Assembly: GCF_000724545.1 (NCBI RefSeq)
Contig: NZ_JHBV01000008.1
Span: 124,001 to 188,000 of the forward strand
Source of the DNA: Aureispira sp. CCB-QB1
GTDB taxonomy: Bacteria; Bacteroidota; Bacteroidia; Chitinophagales; Saprospiraceae
Direction of reading: 5' to 3'
Length of the DNA: 64,000 nt
This document shows, piece by piece, positions 44,410 through 53,768 of this stretch. The notes below the pieces were generated by a model. It searched no databases. It was given only the letters and a program-made list of their open reading frames with translations, and was not told where the DNA came from. How positions within the stretch are numbered: position 1 is the stretch's first letter; each line of letters opens with the position of its first letter. Made by a program: the position numbers and the translations under genes.

Positions 44410-44921
44410 TTATCCCTCTTGTAATTCTTTTTTAGGGTATAATTTTGAAAAGAACCAGCCTACAATCATTGCTATTAAAAATGAAGGTGCCAAAACATCG
44501 AGTTTCTCAAAATAAGGCCCAATACCAGCTATATTCGCAACTACAAACTTAAAAAATGGTACACAGAGGAAGCCCGTTATCATTGAAGCAATAGCCCCTG
44601 CCTCTGAGTACCCTTTCCAAAACAGAGACAAAATAATAACAGGACAAAAAGAAGCCGCTATCCCCGACCATCCAAATATAACCATCCAAAAAACAGTTCG
44701 ATTAGGAGAATTAACAGCAATAACTAAAGCTATTATCAAAGCAAGAATAGCCACCCTGACTCGCCTGTTGCTCTAGCTGAAAAAGCAACCGCCCAAAATC
44801 CCATATTTTTTCCACCTACATAAAAATCACTCATACTTTTCACTCTGCGAGAGGCAAAGTATCCAATAAGAAATAAAATAATGACATAAAGCCCTAAGGC
44901 TATCAATTTAGAAATTTCCAT
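44410..44921 (-). pseudogene. Na+/solute symporter (SSS/PutP family) with large internal deletion
   Basis: The N-terminal piece (44736-44921) begins MEISKLIALGLYV and reaches FSARATGESGWL, the conserved start of PutP-type transporters. The next frame (44410-44754) holds only the C-terminal helices (NSPNRTVFWMVIFGWSGI ...). About two thirds of the usual 480-500 residues are missing, and the two pieces are in different frames joined near 44750. The gene cannot make a working transporter. It lies beside the decarboxylase and may once have moved a related amino or sulfonic acid (inference). Confidence 0.85.
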
Positions 44922-45014
44922 AAATTGAGTTATTTTTTGGTGAAAGCAATTGTTGAAAATATTTTATTTTTTGTCTAAATACTCCAACAATTGCTTAATA
45001 GGATTTCACTAAAA

Positions 45015-46400
45015 TTAAGTTGTTGCCTCCAAACTGAATAAATTGTGATTGACGGCTACAAATTGCTCTAGTTTCTCAAAGAAATTTAAAATATCTTGAT
45101 GGTCATTTTGAGCATTAATTGTTACTAATCGTATAAACTCATCTCCTTGAAAAGTACCATAACCTACTAGTAACTCTGAATGTTCGTACAATAACGTACA
45201 AATATCACGCGCAGGAATTCCCTTATAGTTAAAACAAATAGCAATTGAATTGTCATAACTATACATTTCATAATCTTTATGATTACGAACATATTCACGA
45301 GCGGTATCTGCCAAGGCAAACTGATGATCTACGATTTTCTCTAAACCTGATGTTCCTACGCTTTTCCAAAGTGTCCAGAATTTTAGAGCATCGTTTCTTC
45401 TTCCGCATTGTAAAGACGTTTTTCCTAAATTAAATTCATCGTGATCTGTTTGATACAAATAACTAGCATCATTAGAGAAAGAATTGTATAGGTGTTTTTT
45501 ATCTTTTGCAACTATAATGGAGCAAGACAATGGAGTGCCTATCATTTTATGTGCATTAAAACTAAACGAATCAACCAATTCGATTCCATCGATCAAATGC
45601 CTATACTTTTTGCTAAACAAGGTAGAGCCGCAGTACGCTCCATCAACGTGAAGCCACATATTATATTTTTTGCAAATTTCGCTCACAGGACGAATTGGGT
45701 CAAAAGCTCCCAACACAGTAGTACCAGCAGTTAGGTTTACCATAATTGGGATGCCTCCATTTTGCACGTCTTGCTCTATTTGTTCTTTCAAGCTAGTAAC
45801 ATCTAGTTCTCCTTTTTCGTTGGTAGGAATATAGCGAACATTGTCTCGACCTATCCCACAGAAAGCTGCGTTTTTAGGAATGCTATAATGCGATTCTTTT
45901 GAGGTATAAACCATCATTTTTTGTTGAACACCTTGATATTTCACAGTAGCAATGGCTGCATCTCTAGCCATCAACATAGACATAAAATTAGTCATAGACC
46001 CTCCTGGCGCTAGAGTGCCGTCTGCATTTTTGTCCCAACCTATCATATCGCATACTTCTCTTAAGATAACCTTTTCTACCCCAATCTGTGGACCAGCCGC
46101 TTTATAAGTATACATGCTGTTATTCAAAATCACAGATAGCAATTCTCCTAAAATAGCTTTGTCATTTCTACCACCAAACAATTGATTAAAAAAGCCATTC
46201 GTTGCCGTTCTTGGCGAAGCAAAAACCAACTCCTTTACTATTTTTTCAAATTCATCTTCATCCAAAGGAGTATCCTTAAGCGATAAATCAAGTGTCTTAA
46301 ATAGTTCAGAAGATGGGATATATTGAGTGACAGGATTTTCCTTTTCGTCCTTCAAGAGGTCATTTGTTATTCTTTGAAATAAATCAAGTGTATTTTTCAT
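45015..46400 (-). CDS. PLP-dependent group II decarboxylase, probable cysteine sulfinate/acidic amino acid decarboxylase, 461 aa
   Basis: The catalytic lysine is Lys285 in FSFNAHKMIGTP. His171 (KESHYS) stacks on PLP and Asp253 (HVDGAYCG) binds the pyridine nitrogen. The segments NGFFNQLFGG and MYTYKAAGP resemble animal CSAD/GAD enzymes. Its divergent neighbour is a cysteine dioxygenase, whose product cysteine sulfinate is the CSAD substrate, giving hypotaurine. Substrate choice is therefore inferred from context; glutamate or aspartate are alternatives. It is cytosolic. Confidence 0.8.
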   Translation of the reverse strand: MKNTLDLFQRITNDLLKDEKENPVTQYIPSSELFKTLDLSLKDTPLDEDEFEKIVKELVFASPRTATNGFFNQLFGGRNDKAILGELLSVILNNSMYTYKAAGPQIGVEKVILREVCDMIGWDKNADGTLAPGGSMTNFMSMLMARDAAIATVKYQGVQQKMMVYTSKESHYSIPKNAAFCGIGRDNVRYIPTNEKGELDVTSLKEQIEQDVQNGGIPIMVNLTAGTTVLGAFDPIRPVSEICKKYNMWLHVDGAYCGSTLFSKKYRHLIDGIELVDSFSFNAHKMIGTPLSCSIIVAKDKKHLYNSFSNDASYLYQTDHDEFNLGKTSLQCGRRNDALKFWTLWKSVGTSGLEKIVDHQFALADTAREYVRNHKDYEMYSYDNSIAICFNYKGIPARDICTLLYEHSELLVGYGTFQGDEFIRLVTINAQNDHQDILNFFEKLEQFVAVNHNLFSLEATT

Positions 46401-46416
46401 CAGAAAAAAGTTTAAA

Positions 46417-46444
46417 TCACTAAAAAATTAAGTTTTTTTAGTGA
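46417..46444. promoter_or_regulatory. Palindrome between decarboxylase and dioxygenase genes; candidate operator
   Basis: TCACTAAAAAA (46417-46427) is inverted at 46434-46444 with a 6-base spacer. It lies 17 bp upstream of the decarboxylase start and 116 bp upstream of the dioxygenase start. It could bind the Lrp-type regulator encoded nearby. Confidence 0.45.
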
Positions 46445-46560
46445 AAATCAATTTAACTATTATTTTAGATTGGCAAATTTAGAAAAAACATCTGTTTTTT
46501 TTGCTATTTTTGGCGAAATACAACTTTTAGTCAGCTATAAAAAATTACAACTAATTTAAT

Positions 46561-47097
46561 ATGAATCATATCACTACTATTGCACAACTAACCCAAATTT
46601 TAGATCAAGCTTCTCCTGCTGAATGTTCAAAAATCATGAAAAGAATCAGGATAGATACCTCTGAATTGGAACATTGTGCAACATGGTCTGATCAATCTTA
46701 CACCCGAAATTGTTTGGCTAGAAATGAAAAATATGAGTTAATTCTATTGTGTTGGGATATTGGAGCCAAAACACCAATACACGACCACGGTGGGAAAGAT
46801 TGTTGGGTCTATCAAATACAAGGAACAATACAAGAAACTCGATACCAAGCATTCAATTTACGATTAAAAGAAACCCATCAGATGACATTGTCTGCTCAAA
46901 AACTAACCTATATGAATGACAGCATGGGGTATCATGCTCTAGAAAACATTGCCAACCAACGAGCAATGACACTTCACATCTATGTATCCCCGATTGATGT
47001 TTGCGAAGTATTTAATACACAAAAAGGTTGCTTTGAAACAAAAAAAATGTCTTACCATACCCATCAAGAAAAGAACACGAGTATGTTAGTTTCTTAA
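46561..47097 (+). CDS. Cysteine dioxygenase, 178 aa
   Basis: This is a cupin iron enzyme that oxidises L-cysteine to cysteine sulfinate. The iron ligands are His74, His76 and His125 (IHDH and GYHALEN). The substrate Arg is in YTRN (Arg49), and Tyr141 (LHIYVSP) is the crosslinking tyrosine. Cys81 sits 5 residues after the HxH, exactly where mammalian CDO has the crosslinked Cys93; most bacterial CDOs I know have Gly there. The length is normal. It is transcribed away from the decarboxylase gene. Confidence 0.9.
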   Translation: MNHITTIAQLTQILDQASPAECSKIMKRIRIDTSELEHCATWSDQSYTRNCLARNEKYELILLCWDIGAKTPIHDHGGKDCWVYQIQGTIQETRYQAFNLRLKETHQMTLSAQKLTYMNDSMGYHALENIANQRAMTLHIYVSPIDVCEVFNTQKGCFETKKMSYHTHQEKNTSMLVS

Positions 47098-47261
47098 ACA
47101 AATATTTTGTCTTTAGATTGCAAAACATTCTCTACTCACTTGCCTAATTTTTTTTCTTTTTGATTACCTTTAATAGTCGTTTGCAGTTTAAATAGTGATT
47201 TTCTACTGAAACTCAGACAAGTTTTACGGATTGTTCATCTAAAGAAAATATTTTACTATTA

Positions 47262-47738
47262 ATGAATCAGATTGATTTAAAAATTCTTGATATGCTTCAA
47301 AGCAATTCTGGTAGAACAGCCAAAGAAATGGCAACAGAATTGTCTTTAACCACTACTCCCGTTTACGAACGCATCAAGAAATTAGAAAAAGCAGGATATA
47401 TTAAACAATATGTTGCTTTGCTGAATACAGATTTGCTTCATAAAAACATTATTGTTTTTATGAACATCACTATCAAAGACCATTATAAAGAAGTACGAGA
47501 TAAGTTCGTAAAAAGTATGGAATCTCTAGATGAAGTATCTGAGTTTTATCACACATCGGGAAGTTTTGACTTTTTGGCTAAAGTGAGGTTTGCAAATATT
47601 AAAGAGTATAGAGATTTTTTAGTCAATGAAGTTGCGGCTATTCGAAACATCAGCGACATTGATAGCCAAATTGTTTTAGAAGAAATCAAGTACTCGACAA
47701 AAGTCAAACTTAGCGGTTTGAACAAAGAAAAAGAATAG
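47262..47738 (+). CDS. Lrp/AsnC-family regulator, 158 aa
   Basis: An N-terminal winged HTH (IDLKILDMLQSNSGRTAKEMATELSLT...VYERIKKLEKAGYI) is followed by an alpha/beta RAM ligand-binding domain. Lrp regulators respond to amino acids. Its position after cysteine dioxygenase suggests control of the cysteine-to-hypotaurine genes, perhaps through the palindrome at 46417 (inference). A strong terminator follows. Confidence 0.9.
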   Translation: MNQIDLKILDMLQSNSGRTAKEMATELSLTTTPVYERIKKLEKAGYIKQYVALLNTDLLHKNIIVFMNITIKDHYKEVRDKFVKSMESLDEVSEFYHTSGSFDFLAKVRFANIKEYRDFLVNEVAAIRNISDIDSQIVLEEIKYSTKVKLSGLNKEKE

Positions 47739-47763
47739 AGATTGGCAATTATCAATTGATTGA

Positions 47764-47800
47764 AAGTGGTTCAAGGTTGTTCTTGAACCACTTTTTTTTT
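47764..47800 (+). terminator. Terminator of the Lrp-family gene
   Basis: A 12-bp perfect stem (47764-47775 with 47782-47793) is followed by nine T, 26 bp after the stop codon. Confidence 0.9.
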
Positions 47801-47998
47801 AACAGTTGTTTCAGCAATGTTCTCTAGACTTTAGAAATACTTGCTTCATATTCAATCTAGAAAAAGAAAATAAAACCCGAAAACAAAAGAACAAGGTGCT
47901 AGGAGCCTAACTCCCAACACCGTTTTAATTCTAACCATAATACAGTCCTTTTTTACTACAAAGCTATTTGCGACTAAGTACTGTAATTATCGGTCTGT

Positions 47999-48310
47999 TC
48001 ATTCTATCGGTGCATGATTGATCTTACTCAAATCTTCCAAAATATCAAAGGTATATTCTGTAATATCAGTTATACCAATGGCATTTAATCTTTTGATATG
48101 CATCTCTTTGTACTTAGTTAAACAATCTAAATTTTTGAACAAATAAGTTGACCCATAATGACTTGTCCCTTCTTCATGCGTCCATATTTTCCAAATAATA
48201 CCTTCTTCTTTTGCTATACTCTCTGCCAACTGCTTGTTGCCTTCTATGAATTCTTCCGTTATTGGACCATTATATTTCAAATGCAAATCCCAAATTTTCT
48301 GTTTACTCAT
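47999..48310 (-). CDS. YdhR-family putative monooxygenase, 103 aa
   Basis: I choose the ATG at 48310 (MSKQKIWDLHLKYNG), which gives a length close to E. coli YdhR. The ferredoxin-like order is visible: FIEGNKQLAESIAKEEGIIWKIW, then GSTYLFKN and a final TFDILEDLS. YdhR proteins are small dimeric barrel proteins of unsure substrate. It lies 11 bases after the DUF4345-like gene, in the same operon. Confidence 0.75.
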   Translation of the reverse strand: MSKQKIWDLHLKYNGPITEEFIEGNKQLAESIAKEEGIIWKIWTHEEGTSHYGSTYLFKNLDCLTKYKEMHIKRLNAIGITDITEYTFDILEDLSKINHAPIE

Positions 48311-48321
48311 TGTATTAATTT

Positions 48322-48711
48322 TTAATTGTTTGGTTGTTGATTTCGTCTCAGATTGATAAAACACAGAATAGAGAAAAAACTAAAAAATGCAGGGTCCGAC
48401 CATCCAAGTCCATAAAAAACTCCTATGTACACGGCATAAAGCGTTATTACGACTCCTAAAATATTTGTCCATAACAATCCTGTTAAGATCTTCTTTGCAT
48501 AAACGCTTTTTTCTTCTACATCCCTAAATAAAAAAGAGATTGTTGCAATTCCCATTAAGAAAATGGTTGTATGCTGAGATAGGAAAACGCTATACTCATC
48601 ATTCAGTTGAAGACCATAGTAAGGCCATAATAAATTAGGAATACAAAATAAACCCAATCCAAAAATTGCGTAAACCATTCCATGAATGGTCAAAAATGTT
48701 TTGTTGCTCAT
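48322..48711 (-). CDS. Four-helix membrane protein, DUF4345-like, 129 aa
   Basis: It has four predicted membrane segments (about 6-24, 42-60, 73-95, 102-120) and short loops. The pattern fits the small DUF4345/DoxX-like integral membrane proteins. It is first in an operon with the YdhR-like gene and is divergent from an HxlR regulator, which probably controls both. Confidence 0.65.
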   Translation of the reverse strand: MSNKTFLTIHGMVYAIFGLGLFCIPNLLWPYYGLQLNDEYSVFLSQHTTIFLMGIATISFLFRDVEEKSVYAKKILTGLLWTNILGVVITLYAVYIGVFYGLGWSDPAFFSFFSILCFINLRRNQQPNN

Positions 48712-48787
48712 GATTCTTTTTTTTTTAATTTATAGTTCAAATGTAGATCAAATAGTTTACTTTTGATACTAACTTTAAAAAAACTAC

Positions 48788-48807
48788 TAGTTTCCTTTAG
48801 GAAACTA
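48788..48807. promoter_or_regulatory. Palindromic operator candidate for the HxlR regulator
   Basis: TAGTTTCC (48788-48795) is perfectly inverted at 48800-48807 around a TTTA spacer. It lies between the divergent membrane-protein operon and the HxlR gene, 16 bp before the regulator's ATG. Confidence 0.6.
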
Positions 48808-48822
48808 ATAATCAATATTATA

Positions 48823-49182
48823 ATGAGAATTAAGCAACACGATGATCTATCACAGGAGTGTGTCCGAGATTTAAAAGCTATTAAGGATACCATGGAATTA
48901 CTTTCAGGCAAATGGAAAATACAAATCATAGGAGCATTGATACGCAGTGGCACACTGAGATTTATGCAGTTGAAAAGAATTTTGGATGGGATTGCTCCTA
49001 AAAAATTATCCAATGACCTACAGGAGCTTGAAATGAACAAACTAATTTCTCGCACTGTAAAAGATACCAAACCTATTACGGTTGAATATGCCATTACAGA
49101 ACATGGAAAGACCTTAAATAATTTAATAGTAGAAATTATTGACTGGGGAATACATCATCGAAAAGAGATTTTCAAGAAATAA
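48823..49182 (+). CDS. HxlR-family winged-helix regulator, 119 aa
   Basis: I choose the ATG at 48823 (MRIKQHDDLSQECV); a longer frame starts inside the operator region. Motifs are MELLSGKWKIQIIGALIRSGTLRF, then LKRILDGIAPKKLSNDL and a wing. HxlR proteins sense electrophiles, redox state or small ligands. The Cys near the N-terminus (QECVRD) is in the place of the redox-sensing Cys of several members. It likely controls the divergent YdhR/DUF4345 pair. Confidence 0.85.
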   Translation: MRIKQHDDLSQECVRDLKAIKDTMELLSGKWKIQIIGALIRSGTLRFMQLKRILDGIAPKKLSNDLQELEMNKLISRTVKDTKPITVEYAITEHGKTLNNLIVEIIDWGIHHRKEIFKK

Positions 49183-49243
49183 AATGCCTCCTATTCTTCT
49201 ATTTAATCCAAAATCAACCATTAGTTTCATAACCTAATTACAT

Positions 49244-49975
49244 ATGAAATACTATTCTAGTATAGTTTTACTTCTTTTTATAAATGCACAAGTATTAGCC
49301 CAAGTAGCCTTTGAAAATATAGACAATGTAAAGGACACAACATTCTATCCTTATGATTCGACCAACAACTATCCTACTTTAAAAAATATTCGGTCATTTA
49401 AAGGACAAACACTTCTCGTGGCCAAAGTTCAACCCACATATTTTAGTATTCATTTAAGAACACGATTGCCTTCTAACAACATCCATCCGCCAACTAAAAA
49501 AACAGCAAAAAAGAACAAAACACAAACTACAGAAACCTACTTTCCTCATCCTTATGAGTTTAGCAATTCCTCTAATAAAGATAGCTTGTTAGGGCATTAT
49601 TTCTATGTTCAAGATGTTGTGAAAAGGCAGTCTTCTTATTTCTTTAAATTGTTGGACAAAAAACGAGGTGCAACTGTTTATTTTAAATTTAACCCAACAG
49701 CACCAAATCCTTTTCCTTTTTTAACCTTAGGTTTTTATGAGAAAGAAAAATCTAAAATTGGTCAATCATTTTTTGCTCATAAAATAGACTTGACAAATAT
49801 TATGACCAAAGAAACAGTTACTCTATTTAGTGAATACCTAGTCATTGATAGGATTGTGGTTGACAAAACTTCTTATACTTATTATTACATCATAAAAGAT
49901 AAAAAAGGAATTTATTATAAAATAATAGGTTCTGACTTTGACGAAGTCAATAAATACGCTTTCAAAGTAGATTAA
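49244..49975 (+). CDS. Exported protein of unknown function, 243 aa
   Basis: A signal peptide (MKYYSSIVLLLFINAQVLAQ) is followed by a beta-rich, Lys/Tyr-rich domain. No Cys pair, lipobox or sorting domain is seen. It lies 61 bp downstream of the HxlR gene and 40 bp before the ADP-ribosylglycohydrolase gene. Family not recognised. Confidence 0.65.
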   Translation: MKYYSSIVLLLFINAQVLAQVAFENIDNVKDTTFYPYDSTNNYPTLKNIRSFKGQTLLVAKVQPTYFSIHLRTRLPSNNIHPPTKKTAKKNKTQTTETYFPHPYEFSNSSNKDSLLGHYFYVQDVVKRQSSYFFKLLDKKRGATVYFKFNPTAPNPFPFLTLGFYEKEKSKIGQSFFAHKIDLTNIMTKETVTLFSEYLVIDRIVVDKTSYTYYYIIKDKKGIYYKIIGSDFDEVNKYAFKVD

Positions 49976-50015
49976 ATCATTCCTCCATCTATTTATTAAA
50001 AAAAACCAACATCCC

Positions 50016-51026
50016 ATGCAAAAATCTAGTTCAATCAGAGGTAGCTTATTCGGTATGGCTATCGGAGACGGTTATGGCTACCCTACAGAGTTTCTTACCA
50101 TAGAAGAAATTACAGCAAGATGGCCGCCCAATGGACCCAAAGAACCAGAAGGTAATCCTATTTTAGTCACAGACGACACTCAAATGGCTATTGCAGTGGC
50201 TAAAGCACTTATCGAAGCCGAAGAAGAAGCTTATTCTCCCGAATCTCTAGAAAAGAGCCTGACGAAGTTCTATGTTGAATGGCTGAATGACCCACTAAAT
50301 AACCGAGCACCAGGAATGACGTGCATCAGATCTTGCGAAAGGCTCGAGAAGGGAATTCATTGGCAAAAAGCAACCGACCTAAATTCCAAAGGTTGCGGCG
50401 CCAATATGAGAGTTATTCCTGTTGGCTTGCTAGCTGCAAAGGGGCTATCTGAAAAAGAGGTTGGTGCAATTGCTCAATTTCAATCCGCTCTTACGCACGC
50501 CCATCCTACCGCATTAGCTGCTTCTGAAATCACTGCTATTACAGTTTATAAATTATTCTATGGAGTTTCTCACAGTCAGTTGTTAGAAGAATTATTAGTC
50601 TATGCCGAGCGCCAAAAAACAGTTTATCATAAAAGTTACTTGAAGGAAATTTGGGATAGACCTCCTTTCAGAAATCCCAAAGAATTTATGACACTTGGTT
50701 GGGAACAAATTATTGCCGTTCTGTTAAACGTAAAATTAGGCGTTGAGAAAAATGACGTTACTGTCGATCCTTGTTTAATTAGTGGCGAAGGATGGGTTGC
50801 TGAAGAAGCTTTTGCTACAGCTTTGCTCTGTTTTTTATTGTATCCTACCGATCCTGCTAAGGCACTAAAAAGAGCTGTCGTTACTTCTGGTGATTCTGAC
50901 TCCATAGCTTGTTTAACTGGGGCATTTAGTGGTGCTTACTGTGGAATTAAAGCTATTCCCAAAGAATGGGTTCAAAGAGTTGAATACAAAGAAGAACTAG
51001 AGCAGATTGCTGATTTATATATATAA
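50016..51026 (+). CDS. ADP-ribosylglycohydrolase (DraG/ARH family), 336 aa
   Basis: The protein is helical with the family's metal motifs: GSLFGMAIGDGYG at the start, TDDTQMA at 52-58 and SGDSDSIACLTGAFSGAYCG near 295. These Asp residues bind the two Mg2+ ions that support hydrolysis of ADP-ribose from modified proteins or other acceptors. No ADP-ribosyltransferase gene is adjacent. It is cytosolic. Confidence 0.9.
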   Translation: MQKSSSIRGSLFGMAIGDGYGYPTEFLTIEEITARWPPNGPKEPEGNPILVTDDTQMAIAVAKALIEAEEEAYSPESLEKSLTKFYVEWLNDPLNNRAPGMTCIRSCERLEKGIHWQKATDLNSKGCGANMRVIPVGLLAAKGLSEKEVGAIAQFQSALTHAHPTALAASEITAITVYKLFYGVSHSQLLEELLVYAERQKTVYHKSYLKEIWDRPPFRNPKEFMTLGWEQIIAVLLNVKLGVEKNDVTVDPCLISGEGWVAEEAFATALLCFLLYPTDPAKALKRAVVTSGDSDSIACLTGAFSGAYCGIKAIPKEWVQRVEYKEELEQIADLYI

Positions 51027-51182
51027 GCAAGTATGACTGTATTTTACTTTTACAGTTGTTTAAAATTAACTAACATATGTTAGTGCAACCTTATATAATA
51101 TCTAATACTTTTGAAAAATGATTTTACTATCAATGAATACGACCATTCGTCAAACTTCGCCAATCCAAAATCTCTAAAAACA

Positions 51183-51470
51183 ATGTTTCAAAGATTTATT
51201 CCATCCCTTATTATCCTACATTTAACATCCTTTGGACTTGCGTTATACTCTCAAGCATCTGCTAATAGCCATTATTATGATGGGAGGTTTATAGGAATCA
51301 TTTATTATGTTATAGCTATCTTTTGGTTGTTGTTATTTATTTTCAACAATCGGGGGCTTAAGGTTGACTATGTGGCTATGATTAAGATGGGAACAATATT
51401 AGTTTCTTTGGTAGGCTGGGGTTATTATTTACGATCGTTGATGTGCATGAATTGTTTAAATAGCGGTTAA
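51183..51470 (+). CDS. Small membrane protein, 95 aa
   Basis: I prefer the ATG at 51183 (MFQRFIPSLII); a TTG start at 51111 would add 24 polar residues. It has three predicted membrane segments (about 5-22, 36-55, 66-82) and ends in a CMNCLNSG tail. Family not recognised. Confidence 0.5.
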   Translation: MFQRFIPSLIILHLTSFGLALYSQASANSHYYDGRFIGIIYYVIAIFWLLLFIFNNRGLKVDYVAMIKMGTILVSLVGWGYYLRSLMCMNCLNSG

Positions 51471-51796
51471 GGCATAATACATACCCGCATAACAACCAAA
51501 GTATATAATTATCAAAATGATACTTTTTTTTATAAAAAAATTCATTTATCAAACATCGTAGTTAGCTTAGTTACTCCCTGCGGTCATGAGCCAGCAAGCT
51601 GGGTTCTCTGCTACTTCGCGGTCGTTGATTATTTTATGAGATCGCTTCGCTTAGTTACCAAAAAGATAAAAAATCACATTCATATTAGTTTAATAATCAA
51701 AAATTTATCACAAAACACGCTAAAGGTTTAATTAATTAATTATCAAGTCAATAAGATTTCCAAACGAACTATTGAAACAAAAAAACGAATAACACA
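51471..51796. other. 326-bp intergenic region with an interspersed-repeat-like word
   Basis: No gene is seen. The word ctgctacttcgcggt (51608-51622) resembles words at 56512-56525 (ctgctactttgtag) and, on the minus strand, 53870-53856 (ctgctactgcgtggt), all in intergenic DNA. Confidence 0.35.
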
Positions 51797-52795
51797 TTGC
51801 TTCTAAAAACATTACAAATCGTAAGTCTCGTGCTACTATTCTTTTTGAAACTCAATTGTGCTTGTGCACAAAATAGCTTCAATAGCTTCTTCTCTGTTCC
51901 TGCGAAGAGCCATCAAATTGTGGAGCTTAAAGCAACACTTAAGCATTTTGGATTGCAAGGGAAAGTAAAAAAAATGCAACTCTATCAAGATACTGTTCTT
52001 TTAAATACCAATGTATTTGACGAAAGTGGCAATCTGCTCACACAGTATATTTACCCCACAACAGACAACAATTTTCTTCAAGTAAAAAAATGCATTTATA
52101 AAAAGAAGGGACAATTAGTAAAAATCAAACATTATGAAATAAATGGAAAAAGTAAAAACCTTAAAGGGATATCAACAGTCCTTTATGAGGGTGATAAAAT
52201 CATAGAACATGCGTTTGAAGATAAGAAAGGGAACGGAGATACTAGACAGTCCTATTACTACAATCAAGATGGTCTAATTGTAAAAAAAGAATTTCAAGAA
52301 AAGAGATTCTTGATTAAATACATAAGCCAATATTCTTATACTACTGATAAACAAATCCACCAAATTCTTGAACTAGAATGTAGTAACAATGGTTCCTGTG
52401 ACTCCATCCATCGTCATATTCTGGACTATAACAATGAAGGACAACTTGTCAAGCATCAACATTATAAAAAGCCCCTTTCCAAAAATAGATTTACGGCTAC
52501 ATTCTACCGATACAATGAAGAAGGATTATTATCCTATTTTCTAGGAGACGATGCACACTACTATTTTAAATATAACCAAGACCAAGACTTGATCAAATTC
52601 ACAAAAAAAGGCATGGAGAATAAAACTATCCTCTACTCGTATGACCAACACCATAATTTAATCCAAACGCAAACGATTAATGTATATTCCCCTATTGAAG
52701 ATGAAGATTTCGTAATCGATAGAAATCCTAATGTTTTTTATGTAGGTATAAAAAAATCGCTGCTCCAATATAAAATTGAGTACTATGAAAATTAA
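51797..52795 (+). CDS. Exported protein with YD/RHS-like repeats, 332 aa
   Basis: It starts at a TTG (no ATG in frame upstream of the signal peptide LLKTLQIVSLVLLFFLKLNCACAQ). The mature part has RHS/YD-like or toxin_YwqK-like strands spaced about 20-25 residues apart (VFDESGNLLTQYI, YYYNQDGLIVKKEF, FYRYNEEGLLSYF, YSYDQHHNLIQTQT). It overlaps the next gene by 11 bases. It is probably a periplasmic or surface beta-sheet protein; role unknown. Confidence 0.65.
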   Translation: MLLKTLQIVSLVLLFFLKLNCACAQNSFNSFFSVPAKSHQIVELKATLKHFGLQGKVKKMQLYQDTVLLNTNVFDESGNLLTQYIYPTTDNNFLQVKKCIYKKKGQLVKIKHYEINGKSKNLKGISTVLYEGDKIIEHAFEDKKGNGDTRQSYYYNQDGLIVKKEFQEKRFLIKYISQYSYTTDKQIHQILELECSNNGSCDSIHRHILDYNNEGQLVKHQHYKKPLSKNRFTATFYRYNEEGLLSYFLGDDAHYYFKYNQDQDLIKFTKKGMENKTILYSYDQHHNLIQTQTINVYSPIEDEDFVIDRNPNVFYVGIKKSLLQYKIEYYEN

Positions 52796-53768
52796 ATTAG
52801 TTCTATTATTTTTTATATGCTTTAATCATCTTAGTTTTTCTCAAAACTCGTATGATTCAGAATTCATTGCAAAACTAAAAAGCGATGTAATGAAAGGGCA
52901 AAAAGACAAGTACGAACAGTGGAAAGCTTTTGAAGGAAAGTTAGGAAAAGACAAACGAGTATTCTTTTTGCTAAATACCTATATTTATAACCCTAAGGAA
53001 ACTAAGATATGGGGAGAATACCTGTACACTAAATATAATACCCCTATACAATTAGAAGGCATTCTAAAAGGCTCAAAAGTTTATCTCAAGGAGTTTGTAA
53101 AAGGCAAGCATACAGGAACTCTAATTTTTGACATGGAAAACAGCACTGGAGAATGGATTAATAATCAAGGGAGCTCCTACACCATTGAAATAGAGCTTTG
53201 TGAGTTGCGCGCTTACGTCCAACAATACTACTCCAATCGACTGGAGGACATTCAAAATAAGAATTTCAAAGCTTTTGTAAAAGGATATAAAACTTCTATC
53301 ATCCCTAATTTTGCTGCAATTTCCGATTTAGATGAGAAGCGTACACAAAAAATAGATCGAAAAATTGCAGCCCAATACTTAAAAAAAAGTGGCTATGAAA
53401 ATTTCGATGATGATCAAGCGGGTTATTTATATGGAGATGCTTTTTTTACAGAGCATCATATTTACTTATTCACCATAGAATACTACTCCCCTGGTGCCTT
53501 TGGTATTGACGATCAATTGTTATTAGTGCATATTTTCGATTATAAAGGAAATTTAAAAAGTTCTAAAAATCTTGGCTGCAACTGCAATGATTCGGACATG
53601 GGCATTGAAGCAGAACACAGCCGTAGTGCTTCGATACTAGTTGACTGGGATAAAATAACTATTTTTAAAAAAGGGAACAGTATCTATTTTGAACAGGACA
53701 AAGAGATCAACCAATCGTGGATCGATTATTACAAAATAAGTCCTACAGGTGAATTAATAGAACAATAA
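52785..53768 (+). CDS. Exported protein of unknown function, 327 aa
   Basis: I choose the ATG at 52785 (MKIKLVLLFFICF), inside the end of the previous gene, which gives a signal peptide ending HLSFSQ. The mature part is mixed alpha/beta with a Cys pair in LGCNCND and no sorting domain. It is translationally coupled to the YD-repeat gene, so the two products may act together. Confidence 0.7.
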   Translation: MKIKLVLLFFICFNHLSFSQNSYDSEFIAKLKSDVMKGQKDKYEQWKAFEGKLGKDKRVFFLLNTYIYNPKETKIWGEYLYTKYNTPIQLEGILKGSKVYLKEFVKGKHTGTLIFDMENSTGEWINNQGSSYTIEIELCELRAYVQQYYSNRLEDIQNKNFKAFVKGYKTSIIPNFAAISDLDEKRTQKIDRKIAAQYLKKSGYENFDDDQAGYLYGDAFFTEHHIYLFTIEYYSPGAFGIDDQLLLVHIFDYKGNLKSSKNLGCNCNDSDMGIEAEHSRSASILVDWDKITIFKKGNSIYFEQDKEINQSWIDYYKISPTGELIEQ

